32,940 nucleotides of DNA from an uncultured Lachnospiraceae bacterium (GTDB lineage Bacteria; Bacillota; Clostridia; Lachnospirales; Lachnospiraceae): NCBI GenBank assembly GCA_900554205.1, contig USGM01000020.1:1-32940 (forward strand), written 5' to 3'. Of this stretch, positions 17,413 through 25,873 are shown piece after piece. Both the position numbers and the translations under genes were made by a program. Every line of letters begins with the position of its first letter. Position 1 is the stretch's first letter. The notes under the pieces are model-generated. The model ran no database searches and was not told where the DNA came from. It saw nothing but the letters and a program-made list of their open reading frames with translations.

Positions 17413-18399
17413 TTAATGTGAACTGCTACTCGCAGCTGCCGCCGCGCTTGACGCTGCTGCCGCACAGACAGCAGTCTGCTGTGCAACCACTAAGGCCAAC
17501 GTACCGGTCACTGCCGTCGTCTGCATCAGCTTTGCCTGAATATTGTCTCTCGCCACAATCATGCCCGCATACATCAGGCACTGTTTATAGGGAATCCCGC
17601 TGAACATTCTGAAGCCCTTCTGCTTCGAGAGCCATGAATGCACAATGACAACGTCCGTGACCAGATTGTCCAGATCCCCTCCCGTCATGGAAAGCACACC
17701 CAGCGTCGGCAGTTCATAGCCGACACCATAACGGAAGCCTGCAACCATCAGCTTTCCGAAAAAAGTGATCGTCCGCTCGCATTTCTCTTCCGGCGTTCCG
17801 TCAAACAGGGCAAGCACATTGCTCAGCCCCTGCACGGAATGAGAGGTGCGGAACTGCTTTCTCAGAATCCGGTAGCATTCCTCCGAGTCCCGAATCATCT
17901 CACTGTCTGTCTTATCCATAAGTGCCATAAGCGCACACAGCGCACTGTCCTCGCCCGATGTCAGGAAGGGATGTTCCGACTTCATCTGTATATAAAGTCC
18001 CCTTGTCCGCTTCGCGATCTCCTGATATCTCTCCGGCTCTGCATTTTCAGCAATCACCATTGCCGTCAACGGCAAATAGATCGATGACAGGAAATCCTCC
18101 TTCAACAGACTGTAGACCTCCAACGCTCTCGACAGCAGCCCTTCCGGATCGTCATTCAGCGCAAGCATTGAGATAATGATAGGGCGCGCTGTGCTTCTGA
18201 AATTGGAAAAGAAGCCCACTTCACTGTTCAGCATCGTCTTACATTTCAGCAGCTTTTCTTCATCCACGACCGCGTCCTTATTCGCATACACACCCGCACA
18301 GGCGAGATGAACCACGCTGCTTTCCATCGGGAAAATCCTTTTGATTTTCATCTTATTTTCAACCAGATTTTCACTGCGCGTCAAAATTGTCGTCGTCAT
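17413..18399 (-). CDS. DUF4003-type helical protein
   Basis: The 328-residue soluble helical protein has the features of the Firmicutes DUF4003 family: an N-terminal segment ending in repeated helices, the motif SGEDSALCALMAL, and a final Ala/Ser-rich tail from about 295 (many Ala, ending SSSSH). No catalytic residues can be named and the biological role of the family is unknown to me. AAAGGAG lies 8 nt upstream of the ATG. It has its own promoter in the 126-bp gap after the ABC permease gene and ends at a strong shared terminator, so it is probably monocistronic, although read-through from the ABC operon is not excluded. Confidence 0.7.
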   Translation of the reverse strand: MTTTILTRSENLVENKMKIKRIFPMESSVVHLACAGVYANKDAVVDEEKLLKCKTMLNSEVGFFSNFRSTARPIIISMLALNDDPEGLLSRALEVYSLLKEDFLSSIYLPLTAMVIAENAEPERYQEIAKRTRGLYIQMKSEHPFLTSGEDSALCALMALMDKTDSEMIRDSEECYRILRKQFRTSHSVQGLSNVLALFDGTPEEKCERTITFFGKLMVAGFRYGVGYELPTLGVLSMTGGDLDNLVTDVVIVHSWLSKQKGFRMFSGIPYKQCLMYAGMIVARDNIQAKLMQTTAVTGTLALVVAQQTAVCAAAASSAAAAASSSSH

Positions 18400-18479
18400 A
18401 ATGCACTCTCCTTTTCTCCTGCCCCCACAAGTGGATGTTGAATATCATCAACCACATAGTCATACGATATTTCTACTAC

Positions 18480-18508
18480 ATTGTATTACAAAATTCTTTT
18501 TTCCACAA
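18480..18508 (-). promoter_or_regulatory. Putative promoter of the DUF4003-type gene
   Basis: On the minus strand TTGTGG (18508-18503), a 17-bp spacer and TACAAT (18485-18480) lie about 80 bp upstream of the ATG. The -35 matches consensus at three of six positions only. Confidence 0.45.
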
Positions 18509-18525
18509 TATAATTCCAAGATTAT

Positions 18526-19737
18526 TTACTCATGGCGCAATGCTTCGATCGGGCTTAGCCTTGCCGCCTTTCTTGCCGGATAAATGCCAAAGAAGATTCC
18601 CACCGCCGACGAGAACAGACTGGCTCCGATCACCGTTCCGACACTGATTCTCGCTGTAAAGCCAATCAACGTACAGACTCCGGTTGCCCCGAGCACGCCG
18701 ATCACAATGCCGATAATGCCGCCAAGCAGTGTAATAATGGCTGACTCGGACAAAAACTGCAGCAATATGGACCCCGTTCTGGCTCCGAGTGACTTTCGGA
18801 TACCGATCTCTCTCGTCCGCTCCGTGACAGATACCAGCATGATATTCATAACGCCAATGCCGCCGACCAGCAGGGAGATCGCCGCCACGAACACGACAAA
18901 GATCGTGACATAACTCAGAATATCATTCATCTGGCTCATGTAATCGTTAAAGTTCTCCACCTTGATAACATTTTTTCCCCGGACATCATGACGGTTCTCC
19001 ATCAGCTTCACCGAATCGGCAGCGACCTGGCTTGCGTTCTCCGCGCCGTCACTGATAATCAGCAGGGCATCATTCACGATCTCAAAGCCAGCCTCCCTTA
19101 TCGCCGAGAGCGGCGCCTCTATGGAAACCGTCTCCGTGCCCGCCACAGTCACCAGCACGGAAGCGTTATCCTTCCGTATTCCGATAATGGTAAACTCCTG
19201 CGTCGATCCGTACATGGTGAAGTCAAAGGTCATACCGACCACGTTCGTGGTACCGAACATTGCTCTTGCACTCGCCTCTGTCACAACGCAGACCTTGTAT
19301 GCAGAATAATAATCATTTTCATTAAAGTATCTTCCCGCGATGATCGGATCGCTGCTCACATACTCAAGCCCCGGCATGCCAAGCGACATGGATGCCGTAT
19401 AGATTCCCTTTCTTCCGGTCGCCGTGCCGCTCAGCGTCCACCTCGGTGTCACCGCCTTCACGTTTGCAACCTTCGTCTGCAAGGCATCTATATCCTCATC
19501 GGTAAATTCCACAGAGATGCCCTCATCATTCTGCCCGTCGGAGTACACATAGATCTGTCCCCCTACCATGGCATTCAATTCACTGTTGATGCCACCCTTA
19601 ACTCCGTTGCCGATGGAGATAATCATAATAACGGAGGAAATACCAATGATGATTCCCAGCATCGTCAAGAAGGAACGTCCCTTATTACTTCTGATATTCA
19701 TCAGGGCAATCTTTATATATTCCAAAATCTGTGCCAT
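18526..19737 (-). CDS. MacB-like ABC transporter permease
   Basis: The 403-residue protein has the MacB/FtsX topology. One N-terminal membrane span (SFLTMLGIIIGISSVIMIIS) is followed by a large extracytoplasmic domain (about 45-270), then three C-terminal spans separated by the conserved TERTREIGIRKSLGAR loop that contacts the ATPase. It should form a homodimer that uses ATPase strokes to drive export of peptides, lipids or drugs through the adaptor. It is the last gene of a three-gene minus-strand operon, 35 bp after the adaptor. Its ribosome-binding site GAGGAG is unusually close to the ATG. The substrate cannot be told from sequence. Confidence 0.9.
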   Translation of the reverse strand: MAQILEYIKIALMNIRSNKGRSFLTMLGIIIGISSVIMIISIGNGVKGGINSELNAMVGGQIYVYSDGQNDEGISVEFTDEDIDALQTKVANVKAVTPRWTLSGTATGRKGIYTASMSLGMPGLEYVSSDPIIAGRYFNENDYYSAYKVCVVTEASARAMFGTTNVVGMTFDFTMYGSTQEFTIIGIRKDNASVLVTVAGTETVSIEAPLSAIREAGFEIVNDALLIISDGAENASQVAADSVKLMENRHDVRGKNVIKVENFNDYMSQMNDILSYVTIFVVFVAAISLLVGGIGVMNIMLVSVTERTREIGIRKSLGARTGSILLQFLSESAIITLLGGIIGIVIGVLGATGVCTLIGFTARISVGTVIGASLFSSAVGIFFGIYPARKAARLSPIEALRHE

Positions 19738-19772
19738 TTCTCCTCACATTCCGCTGCATTCGCAGCCTGCCG

Positions 19773-21290
19773 TTACTGCTCTGTCGAACCACCAAGTACG
19801 GTTACCGCCATACCCTCCTCAACACTGCCGACCGAACTAATGATGATCTCATCTTCCTCGCTGATTCCTTCCAGAATCTCCGTGTACTGGTCTGTGGATA
19901 TACCGCAGACAATGGGTTTCCTCACTGCTATCCCATTCTCTGCCACATACAGGAAATCCTCGTCCCTGTCAGCGTTAATCACTTCCACCGGCACCAGAAG
20001 CGCCGCCTCTGTTTTTCTTGTATATACGGTGATCTTGGCATCCATCCCCAGAATAATGGAATCCCCTGTCTCTAACAGGTGAATTTCGACACCTACCATC
20101 GGTGTTCCCGAGGAATTTGCCTCAGCCATTCTGTTGATCTTGCTGATCTCACCCTGATAAGTCTTTCCCGAGATTGTGACATCCGCCTTCTGCCCCAGCT
20201 CCAGCTTTGCCACCTCGTTCTTCGATGCCCGGAATGAGATCTTGAGTCTGTCGCTGCTCTGCAAGGTCAGAAGCTGCATTCCGCTGGTCACTCCCGCCCC
20301 CGCAACGGCGTTGCACTCCGTAATGATTCCGTCAAAATCTGCGACGATTCCGGCTTTCGCCTTCTCATACTCTGCCAGAGTGTCCTGATAGGAAAGCTCT
20401 GAGAGTTCCTTGTCAATCTCCTGCTGTTGTTTTGTGTAGGAATCCTGTATTGCGTTTTCGCTGCCGGTCAGCTGGCTTTCCATCTCCGCCTTGTCCTTTT
20501 CATACTGCGTCAGCTGTTCCTGTGCATCCGAAATTTTCTTTTGAGTTTCGGTTACATAATCATTATTTGAAACATTATTTCTTGCAATCTCAAGATTCGT
20601 CATAACGGTATTGACATCCTCGATCTCTTTCTTTTTCGCTGCAAGCTGCTCCGCGTAATCTGCCGGCAGTCCCTCCGGATTCTTTGCCAGTCCTTCCAGC
20701 GCGGCAAGCTCCTCCTGCAGCTGCTTCAGTCTGTTATTCTGGTTTGCTGTCTCCTTAACGATCGCATTATTGCTGTCTCGCTGATTCACATTCAGTTCAT
20801 TCTGCAGGTTGCTTATGTAGGTCTTTGTGTCCGCGATCTGCTGATTCAGCACCTCCAGATTCGCTGTCGCCTCCTTCTTTTTCTGGCGGTTCCTGGAATC
20901 CGTCTTTGCTGCACTGTTGTAAACCGCTTCGCTTCTGTCACGCTGAAGCTCGGACTGCCGGATGCTGCTCTCCATCTTTTCCAGATCATAGCTGATCAGC
21001 ACATCTCCCGCCTGAACCAGATCTCCGGCAGCGGCCTTCACCTCGCTGATCGTTCCGCTCACCGGTGAGAAAATAACCTTCACTTCCTCGCTGAGCACTG
21101 TTCCGTTGGTCGTTATCTTTTCCTGAAGATCACCGCGTTCCGCATGTGCTGTCGTCACCGGAATGCCCGCTCCGACACTCCCCATTCCCAAAATGATCCG
21201 AAAGCCGATGAACACCACAGCAAGCACTCCCACGACGATGCCAACGACCAATTTCCCTTTTTTCTTTTTCTTCTTTCCTTCACTGCTCAT
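19773..21290 (-). CDS. HlyD/MacA-type efflux adaptor (membrane fusion protein)
   Basis: The 505-residue protein has a polybasic N-terminus (SEGKKKKKKGK) and one membrane span (about 14-35). A split lipoyl/barrel-sandwich domain follows (TTNGTVLSEEVKVIFSPVSG), then a long coiled coil (about 105-300, with hairpin features) and C-terminal beta-barrel domains. In Gram-positives such adaptors sit outside the membrane on a MacB-like permease, as in YknXYZ. It is encoded between the ATPase (51 bp upstream) and the permease, on the same transcript. The coiled coil is longer than in many YknX-type proteins, but that is an eye estimate. Confidence 0.9.
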   Translation of the reverse strand: MSSEGKKKKKKGKLVVGIVVGVLAVVFIGFRIILGMGSVGAGIPVTTAHAERGDLQEKITTNGTVLSEEVKVIFSPVSGTISEVKAAAGDLVQAGDVLISYDLEKMESSIRQSELQRDRSEAVYNSAAKTDSRNRQKKKEATANLEVLNQQIADTKTYISNLQNELNVNQRDSNNAIVKETANQNNRLKQLQEELAALEGLAKNPEGLPADYAEQLAAKKKEIEDVNTVMTNLEIARNNVSNNDYVTETQKKISDAQEQLTQYEKDKAEMESQLTGSENAIQDSYTKQQQEIDKELSELSYQDTLAEYEKAKAGIVADFDGIITECNAVAGAGVTSGMQLLTLQSSDRLKISFRASKNEVAKLELGQKADVTISGKTYQGEISKINRMAEANSSGTPMVGVEIHLLETGDSIILGMDAKITVYTRKTEAALLVPVEVINADRDEDFLYVAENGIAVRKPIVCGISTDQYTEILEGISEEDEIIISSVGSVEEGMAVTVLGGSTEQ

Positions 21291-21341
21291 TTTCTTCTCT
21301 TCCTCTCGCTGATTATATGCTCTATATATTGTTGTCTGTCA

Positions 21342-22040
21342 CTACTTGTTTTCCGTTCCGCTTCTGGTGTCGCTCTCGATTTTTCCGTCCTTGATCTGTA
21401 TAATGCGCTTTGCTCTGTCCGCAATCTCATTGTTATGCGTGATCAGTATCACCGTCCTGCCCTCCTCATACAGCTCCTGCAGGATAGCCATGATCTCCTC
21501 CGTGGAACGGGAATCCAGATTTCCCGTCGGCTCATCCGCAAGAATGATCGGCGGTGCCTGCGCAATTGCTCTCGCAATGGCTACTCTCTGCTGCTGTCCG
21601 CCGGACATCTCCGCCGGTTTATGCTCCATCCGCTTTCCCAGCCCGACCTTCTCCAGCGCCGTTCTCGCCAGCCGGACTCTTTCTCCTCTCGGCACGCCCC
21701 GATAGATCAGCGGTAGCTCAACGTTTTCCAATGCGGTCAGATTAGCGATCAGATTAAAGCCCTGAAAGATAAAGCCGATCTCCCTGTTTCTGATGTCAGA
21801 CAGTTCATTATCCGTCAGCTCCGAGACATTCTGTCCGTGCAACCGGTACTCGCCGCTGGTCGGCACATCCAGACATCCGAGCATATTCATCAAGGTTGAC
21901 TTACCACTGCCCGACTGTCCGATAATTGCCACAAACTCCCCCTCGTCAATGCTGACACTCACATGATCCAGCGCCCGTACCTCATTCTCTCCGGGATTAT
22001 AGATCTTACAAATGTTATTGATCTCGACAAGTGCACTCAT
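21342..22040 (-). CDS. ABC transporter ATP-binding protein (LolD/MacB-type)
   Basis: The 232-residue protein shows all ABC ATPase motifs: Walker A GQSGSGKS at 41-48, the signature LSGGQ-like MSGGQQQRVAIARAI near 143, Walker B IILADEPTGNLDS, and the H-loop His in LITHNNE. The EPTGNLDS version is typical of the LolCDE/MacB/FtsE branch that powers mechanotransmission transporters. GGGAG lies 7 nt upstream of the ATG. It is the first gene of the exporter operon, whose promoter and likely operator are directly upstream. Confidence 0.93.
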   Translation of the reverse strand: MSALVEINNICKIYNPGENEVRALDHVSVSIDEGEFVAIIGQSGSGKSTLMNMLGCLDVPTSGEYRLHGQNVSELTDNELSDIRNREIGFIFQGFNLIANLTALENVELPLIYRGVPRGERVRLARTALEKVGLGKRMEHKPAEMSGGQQQRVAIARAIAQAPPIILADEPTGNLDSRSTEEIMAILQELYEEGRTVILITHNNEIADRAKRIIQIKDGKIESDTRSGTENK

Positions 22041-22085
22041 TTTCCATCTCCCATTTTATGATTTCAGTACTCTATTCTATGTATG

Positions 22086-22124
22086 ACTGTATTACTGTTA
22101 TACTGTACTATTTGCATAATACAG
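22086..22124. promoter_or_regulatory. Probable operator of the ABC exporter operon
   Basis: CTGTACTAT (22103-22111) and ATAATACAG (22116-22124) form a 9-4-9 palindrome matching at 8 of 9 positions and covering the -10. Next to it, ACTGT recurs at 22086, 22094 and 22102 with an 8-bp period. This looks like a repressor site with extra half-sites; which regulator binds is unknown, as none is encoded beside it. Confidence 0.5.
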
Positions 22125-22144
22125 CAAGTGTGTGGAAATGTCAA
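22116..22144 (-). promoter_or_regulatory. Sigma-A promoter of the ABC exporter operon
   Basis: On the minus strand a perfect TTGACA (22144-22139), 17-bp spacer and TATTAT (22121-22116) precede the ATPase gene by 75 bp. A promoter this close to consensus is usually held down by a repressor. Confidence 0.8.
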
Positions 22145-22179
22145 TGTCTATTTTAACAGAATTGGGGCAGCCAATATAA

Positions 22180-22223
22180 AAAGTGATGCAGCTTCATAAT
22201 CTTCAATAAAGCCGCATCACTTT
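22180..22223 (-). terminator. Terminator of the lipoprotein gene
   Basis: AAAGTGATGC (22180-22189) pairs with GCATCACTTT (22214-22223), and GCTT/AAGC continues the stem after one mismatch. In the minus direction it is followed by TTTTTATATT. It lies 31 bp after the lipoprotein stop codon and upstream of the ABC operon promoter. Confidence 0.8.
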
Positions 22224-22253
22224 CCAAATAAATTTTATGTATTTCAGTTGCTT

Positions 22254-23795
22254 CTATTTTACAGCGGTTACCGTTGTAACCTCTGTTCCATCCGTCGAAT
22301 ACAATTTGCTATTGCAGACCACATATCCGCCTGATAATGTAATTTCATGTGTGTTAGAACTACCATGCAGACTCAGAAAATGTAAGAACGAATCTTCTCC
22401 TATACCAGGCAGAGCAGTGCCATCTCCCCATTGGAATATTTTTCCATCTGTTGTGATTCCCGCACCACCTTCATACAGGATATATCCGTCGCAGACACCC
22501 CAATCTCCACACCAGCATAAAAAATTCATATTGTTATATCCCTGTCCGTCTATCTGTGCTACTGTAACAGGATCATAAAGCTTTTGTCCATCATTTCCAA
22601 TCACGGTATAATACATGTTCCCATCTGCCCCTCTCAGTTGAAGTGCAACGTATTCGCCATCATTGGATAATCTGAAATTTGTGACTTCTGCACCAAAATC
22701 CGGAAGAGCAATCCCTTCTATACCTTTAACACCATCATTTTGCACTGTATAATCCATAAATCCATGATTAAAAGTAATTGCTGTTTCCTCCTCTTGAATC
22801 CCATAATAATCAAAATCCAGGCTAGCCTCCATCAGATAAAAATCAGCATTATACATCTTACCATTTTCGGTTGCCAGATTCTCCAGTGTTGCCCGGTCAG
22901 CAATTTCGCTATAATTAAAATTTTCTGCATTAACAACCGTCAGTCTTTTACTGCCATAATCATATAATTCCAATCCGGCGCATCTGTCCATGTCATGAAC
23001 AATAAAAATCAACTGATTACCAATAGAATTATTAATATTAATTGTATTATGTTCATTGGCATTCAGTATTAATTGTCCCATATTTATATTATCGTGACTT
23101 AACTGACTGCCGCCATACACACCATCGGACAAACAATAATAGAATCTTTGCGCATCCATCCTGCCACAATCTTCAGGTATTTCAATCTGTGCAACCGTTT
23201 CAAACTTATCATTCAAAATACAGGCATAAGCAGTATTCGCAGTTAATCCGCTCTCTTTCCTCTCATATATCGTGCTGCCATCTCTGGTAAAATTAACATT
23301 ATATCCAGGATAACTTTCTCCTGTCAGATTATCAGAGCACTCATACAGCATCGATCCGTCTGCACCCAGTATCATAAATCCCGGATTAGCAGACTGGTCA
23401 GAGTGAATTACTATCGCTTTCCCATCAAAAATATCTCCTGTTTCCATTCCTTCCGGCAATTCATATACAACCTGAAGCTCCTTGTTGATGAGTACATGCT
23501 TTGTACCGGTATCACCGGAAACAGTTGCCCACGCAATTCCACCATAAAATCCGGTGTCCATCTGCGTCAGCTGATACTCTGTCGTGTTTTTCTCTTCTAC
23601 GACAGTTGATTCCTCTGTGGCAGGCTCTGTAACAGGCTCTTCTGCAACAGACTCCTCTGTAACAGACTTCTCTACAGTTTCTTCTACACCGTTCCCCTCT
23701 TCCACTGCTTTTGTAGCATTCGCTTCATCATTTCCACAGGCTGCAAGCATCAATGACATGGTGCCAATCAGAAAAATCTTATAAAGTTTCTTCAT
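22254..23795 (-). CDS. Secreted lipoprotein, possibly beta-propeller
   Basis: The 513-residue protein starts MKKLYKIFLIGTMSLMLAAC, a signal peptide ending in a lipobox, so it is anchored outside. A Glu/Thr/Val-rich low-complexity linker (about 25-70, repeated EESV/EEPV-like words) leads to a strand-rich body with recurrent G-x-x-hydrophobic-Y and DG-S/N-x-hydrophobic-Y patterns (e.g. GADGSMLYE, DGNMYYTVIGNDGQKLYD). That suggests propeller-like or WG-type repeats. No enzyme motif is seen. AAGGAG lies 9 nt before ATG 23795; a GTG three bases upstream is also possible. It is divergent from a small XRE gene and monocistronic. Confidence 0.8.
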   Translation of the reverse strand: MKKLYKIFLIGTMSLMLAACGNDEANATKAVEEGNGVEETVEKSVTEESVAEEPVTEPATEESTVVEEKNTTEYQLTQMDTGFYGGIAWATVSGDTGTKHVLINKELQVVYELPEGMETGDIFDGKAIVIHSDQSANPGFMILGADGSMLYECSDNLTGESYPGYNVNFTRDGSTIYERKESGLTANTAYACILNDKFETVAQIEIPEDCGRMDAQRFYYCLSDGVYGGSQLSHDNINMGQLILNANEHNTININNSIGNQLIFIVHDMDRCAGLELYDYGSKRLTVVNAENFNYSEIADRATLENLATENGKMYNADFYLMEASLDFDYYGIQEEETAITFNHGFMDYTVQNDGVKGIEGIALPDFGAEVTNFRLSNDGEYVALQLRGADGNMYYTVIGNDGQKLYDPVTVAQIDGQGYNNMNFLCWCGDWGVCDGYILYEGGAGITTDGKIFQWGDGTALPGIGEDSFLHFLSLHGSSNTHEITLSGGYVVCNSKLYSTDGTEVTTVTAVK

Positions 23796-23837
23796 CACAA
23801 TATTCTCCTTCGTTTTTTCGATTGTAAATTCTCACCA

Positions 23838-23866
23838 AGTATAGCCCGCATACGGGCAATTGTCAA
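23838..23866 (-). promoter_or_regulatory. Sigma-A promoter of the lipoprotein gene
   Basis: On the minus strand TTGACA (23866-23861), a 17-bp spacer and TATACT (23843-23838) lie about 43 bp upstream of the start codon. Confidence 0.8.
23844..23857. promoter_or_regulatory. Palindrome inside the lipoprotein promoter spacer
   Basis: GCCCG and CGGGC arms around CATA lie between the -35 and -10. GC-rich symmetry in an otherwise AT-rich gap suggests an operator, perhaps for the divergent XRE protein. Confidence 0.45.
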
Positions 23867-23888
23867 TAGAAAGGCTATAAAATAAAAT
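23860..23888 (+). promoter_or_regulatory. Possible promoter of the small XRE gene
   Basis: TTGTCA (23860-23865), a 17-bp spacer and TAAAAT (23883-23888) point rightward. The -35 shares five bases with the -35 of the divergent lipoprotein promoter, so the two cannot easily fire together. Confidence 0.45.
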
Positions 23889-23925
23889 TTTTGCATACAC
23901 TATTTTTCCAAGGTGAATGCAAAAA

Positions 23926-24138
23926 ATGATAATATATGATAAGTTGTGGAAAACAATGAAAGAGAAGAATATTTCTCAATATAAGTTAATCAAAGACTAT
24001 CACATAAGCACAGGGCAGCTTGACAGATTGCGTAAAAACGAAAATGTCAACAGCTATACCCTGAACCAGTTATGTAAAATTCTGAATTGCAGACTTGAAG
24101 ATATTGCAGAATATGTGGAAGATGAATATGAAATCTGA
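23926..24138 (+). CDS. Small XRE-family HTH regulator
   Basis: The 70-residue product is almost only a Cro/C1-type DNA-binding domain: MIIYDKLWKTMKEKNISQYK, then ISTGQLDRLRKNENVNSYTL (recognition helix region) and LCKILNCRLEDIAEYV. This is the short YozG/Cro-like form. AAGGTG lies about 10 nt before ATG 23926, whereas an in-frame ATG at 23917 lies too close to it. The gene is divergent from the lipoprotein gene across a 130-bp gap with overlapping promoters, suggesting it controls that gene and itself. Confidence 0.85.
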   Translation: MIIYDKLWKTMKEKNISQYKLIKDYHISTGQLDRLRKNENVNSYTLNQLCKILNCRLEDIAEYVEDEYEI

Positions 24139-24153
24139 GTTTGCGAAGGTTGT

Positions 24154-24301
24154 TCAAACATCACCGATTTTCCCGAGTAAATTACCAATACTGTGATACA
24201 TTCCCGAATAAATGACAGGGTCAAGTTTTGTCAAATCCACATCAAAATTATCTCGACACATGAAATTTTCATCAACCTGAATATTCCTGATTTTGCAAAA
24301 A
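24154..24301 (-). pseudogene. 3' end of a flavin reductase-like gene (copy A)
   Basis: In minus sense the segment encodes FCKIRNIQVDENFMCRDNF, then DVDLTKLDPVIYSGMYHSIG and NLLGKIGDV followed by a stop. This is the C-terminus of the flavoredoxin-like flavin reductase family, in frame but without its N-terminal three-quarters. An open frame continues upstream to an ATG at 24435 that overlaps the ATPase stop codon as TGATG, but the added residues do not look like flavin reductase. It matches copy B at 25,930-26,076 with four substitutions and one single-base gap. Confidence 0.7.
24156..24301. repeat. Long direct repeat, left copy
   Basis: About 146 bp nearly identical to 25,930-26,076 in the same orientation. 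The two copies bracket the ATPase/DUF234 gene. Similarity stops abruptly at both ends (after AAACATCACCG-side bases on the left and TTTTGCAAAAA on the right). Confidence 0.9.
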
Positions 24302-24340
24302 TTTCTGCAAATTTGATGCTTTTCCATACATACGACAAAA

Positions 24341-24381
24341 CCATTACTAAAATCTATGCAAAACGCAAAATTTAGTAATGG
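24341..24381 (-). terminator. AT-rich hairpin after the ATPase/DUF234 gene
   Basis: CCATTACTAAA (24341-24351) and TTTAGTAATGG (24371-24381) form an 11-bp perfect stem with a 19-nt loop. In minus sense it is followed by TTTTG. The T-tract is short, so it could be a weak terminator or part of a repeat element. Confidence 0.4.
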
Positions 24382-24434
24382 TCTGTCAAGCATATTCAAC
24401 GGTCCTTTCTTTCTTGCTGGTGAAATGTCAGACA

Positions 24435-25826
24435 TCACCTATACATATCCTCCAAGGATACCAGTCTAACTTCACCTTTCTCAGCAAGTTCCTTTAAGCC
24501 ATTCGTAAAACCACTTTTTGAAAAAATATAATAATGATACCCTTTCCCTTTACCGAAAACTCCCGCATATTCCTTCATTAGTTCCAATTCGTCTACACCA
24601 ATCGGTTCATTTTTATACTTACATGAACCAATAAGATATTCCATTCCCTCTGCCGGAGTACCAACAATATCTATTTCCACTTCCTTTTTTCGCTTAGGAT
24701 CAGTTCCCCACCACTGACCAATATCGGACAACAGGATAGGTACGTCTTCTGCATATAAAAATAAATATTCTCTGCACATCTGCTCAAAAACATGTCCCAT
24801 ATAATCCGCATAGTGCTTTTTAATAACAGAATCATAAATATACTCTATTCTCCCGGCACTGATTGCGGATGTGTTCGGAAGTACAAAACGATACCAGAAT
24901 TTGAAAAAATTATCTCCGATTGCATAAATTGTTCTCTTTCCCGGTTTCTCAGCAATCGGGGTTTTCTTTATCAAAATGCCAAGATCCAATAATACCTTCA
25001 GGTACTTCGCACAAACCGGTGCTTCTATTCCGATCTTGGTAGAAATTTCATTGGAACGTGACGCTCCACCCGCAACTGCTGTAATAACCGAATTATAAAT
25101 CGCTGGCTCCCTAAGTTCCTGCTTCAACAGATTTTCAGGCTCCTCGAACAGATAGCTTGATGTATTAAAAAGGTTCTCCTTTAGTGCCGCATCCACATCA
25201 TTTACAACAGCAAGTTTATTGATATAATGAGGAATTCCACCGGTAATACCATAGACAAACGCCTGTTGCTCGGCTGTAAGTGACGGATTAAATTCTTTAA
25301 TTTCTCTATACGACAATGCCTGAATCTTCAACTGTCCGGTACGTCGTCCATACAACGGACTTTCATATCCCAAGACTTGATATTCCATAAAGCTCATGGA
25401 TGACCCACATAAAATCAAAAATAGCTGCCCATTTTTCCAAGTATGGTCTATGATATGTTGCAAACGGGAGGATATAGATTTACTTGCCTTTGCCAGATAT
25501 GGATACTCATCAATTACAAGCACTAACCTCTCACTTTCTGCCAGCTGCGTAATCTTGGTAAATGCCGCATCAAATGATGGATAGACTGGAGCCAAATCCG
25601 TTCCCGGATTCTCTTTTTCATATATTGCCTTTGAAAACGCCTCAAGATTTTCCTGTGCCGAGGCGTTAAGCGCAGAAAAGAAAATGGTAGGTTTATCTTT
25701 ACAAAATTCGTTAATAAGAGCAGTCTTACCCACGCGGCGACGTCCATAAATTACAATACATTCAAAATTTCCCCTATTGTATCTTTTATTTAAATCCCGA
25801 AGTTCCCTTTCTCTGCAATAAAACAT
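24435..25826 (-). CDS. ATPase of the ATPase_2/DUF234 type
   Basis: The 463-residue protein starts MFYCRERELRDLNKRYNRGN, with Walker A IYGRRRVGKT at about 26-35 and Walker B LVLVIDEYPYL near 102. A winged-helix region follows at about 250-310. The C-terminal DUF234-like domain includes KKEVEIDIVG and LIGSCKYKN, resembling the D...(E/S)xK core of PD-(D/E)xK nucleases. Such proteins are common, scattered accessory genes in bacteria and archaea; their function is not established. AAGGGAG lies 7 nt before the ATG. The gene has its own strong promoter and stands alone between two direct repeats, which suggests transfer or duplication. Confidence 0.85.
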   Translation of the reverse strand: MFYCRERELRDLNKRYNRGNFECIVIYGRRRVGKTALINEFCKDKPTIFFSALNASAQENLEAFSKAIYEKENPGTDLAPVYPSFDAAFTKITQLAESERLVLVIDEYPYLAKASKSISSRLQHIIDHTWKNGQLFLILCGSSMSFMEYQVLGYESPLYGRRTGQLKIQALSYREIKEFNPSLTAEQQAFVYGITGGIPHYINKLAVVNDVDAALKENLFNTSSYLFEEPENLLKQELREPAIYNSVITAVAGGASRSNEISTKIGIEAPVCAKYLKVLLDLGILIKKTPIAEKPGKRTIYAIGDNFFKFWYRFVLPNTSAISAGRIEYIYDSVIKKHYADYMGHVFEQMCREYLFLYAEDVPILLSDIGQWWGTDPKRKKEVEIDIVGTPAEGMEYLIGSCKYKNEPIGVDELELMKEYAGVFGKGKGYHYYIFSKSGFTNGLKELAEKGEVRLVSLEDMYR

Positions 25827-25843
25827 GAAACCACTCCCTTATA

Positions 25844-25873
25844 TCAACTCGTAAGTTTTCAACTCGTAAGTTG
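25844..25873. promoter_or_regulatory. Tandem palindromic operator in the ATPase/DUF234 leader
   Basis: TCAACTCGTAAGTTT and TCAACTCGTAAGTTG are tandem 15-bp units (25844-25858, 25859-25873). CAACT and AGTTG arms around a 4-bp centre are exact in the second unit; the first diverges at its last base. They lie immediately downstream of the -10, where a bound repressor would block transcription. Confidence 0.5.

Noticed and set aside
18988..20082. 364-codon plus-strand open frame
   Set aside because: Antisense to the permease and adaptor genes, His/Arg-rich with no recognisable domain; a shadow frame.
24154..24435. 93-codon frame starting at TGATG overlap with the ATPase stop
   Set aside because: The overlap looks like translational coupling, but the second half is a flavin reductase fragment also found out of frame in copy B, and the first half has no family; treated as a fused remnant.
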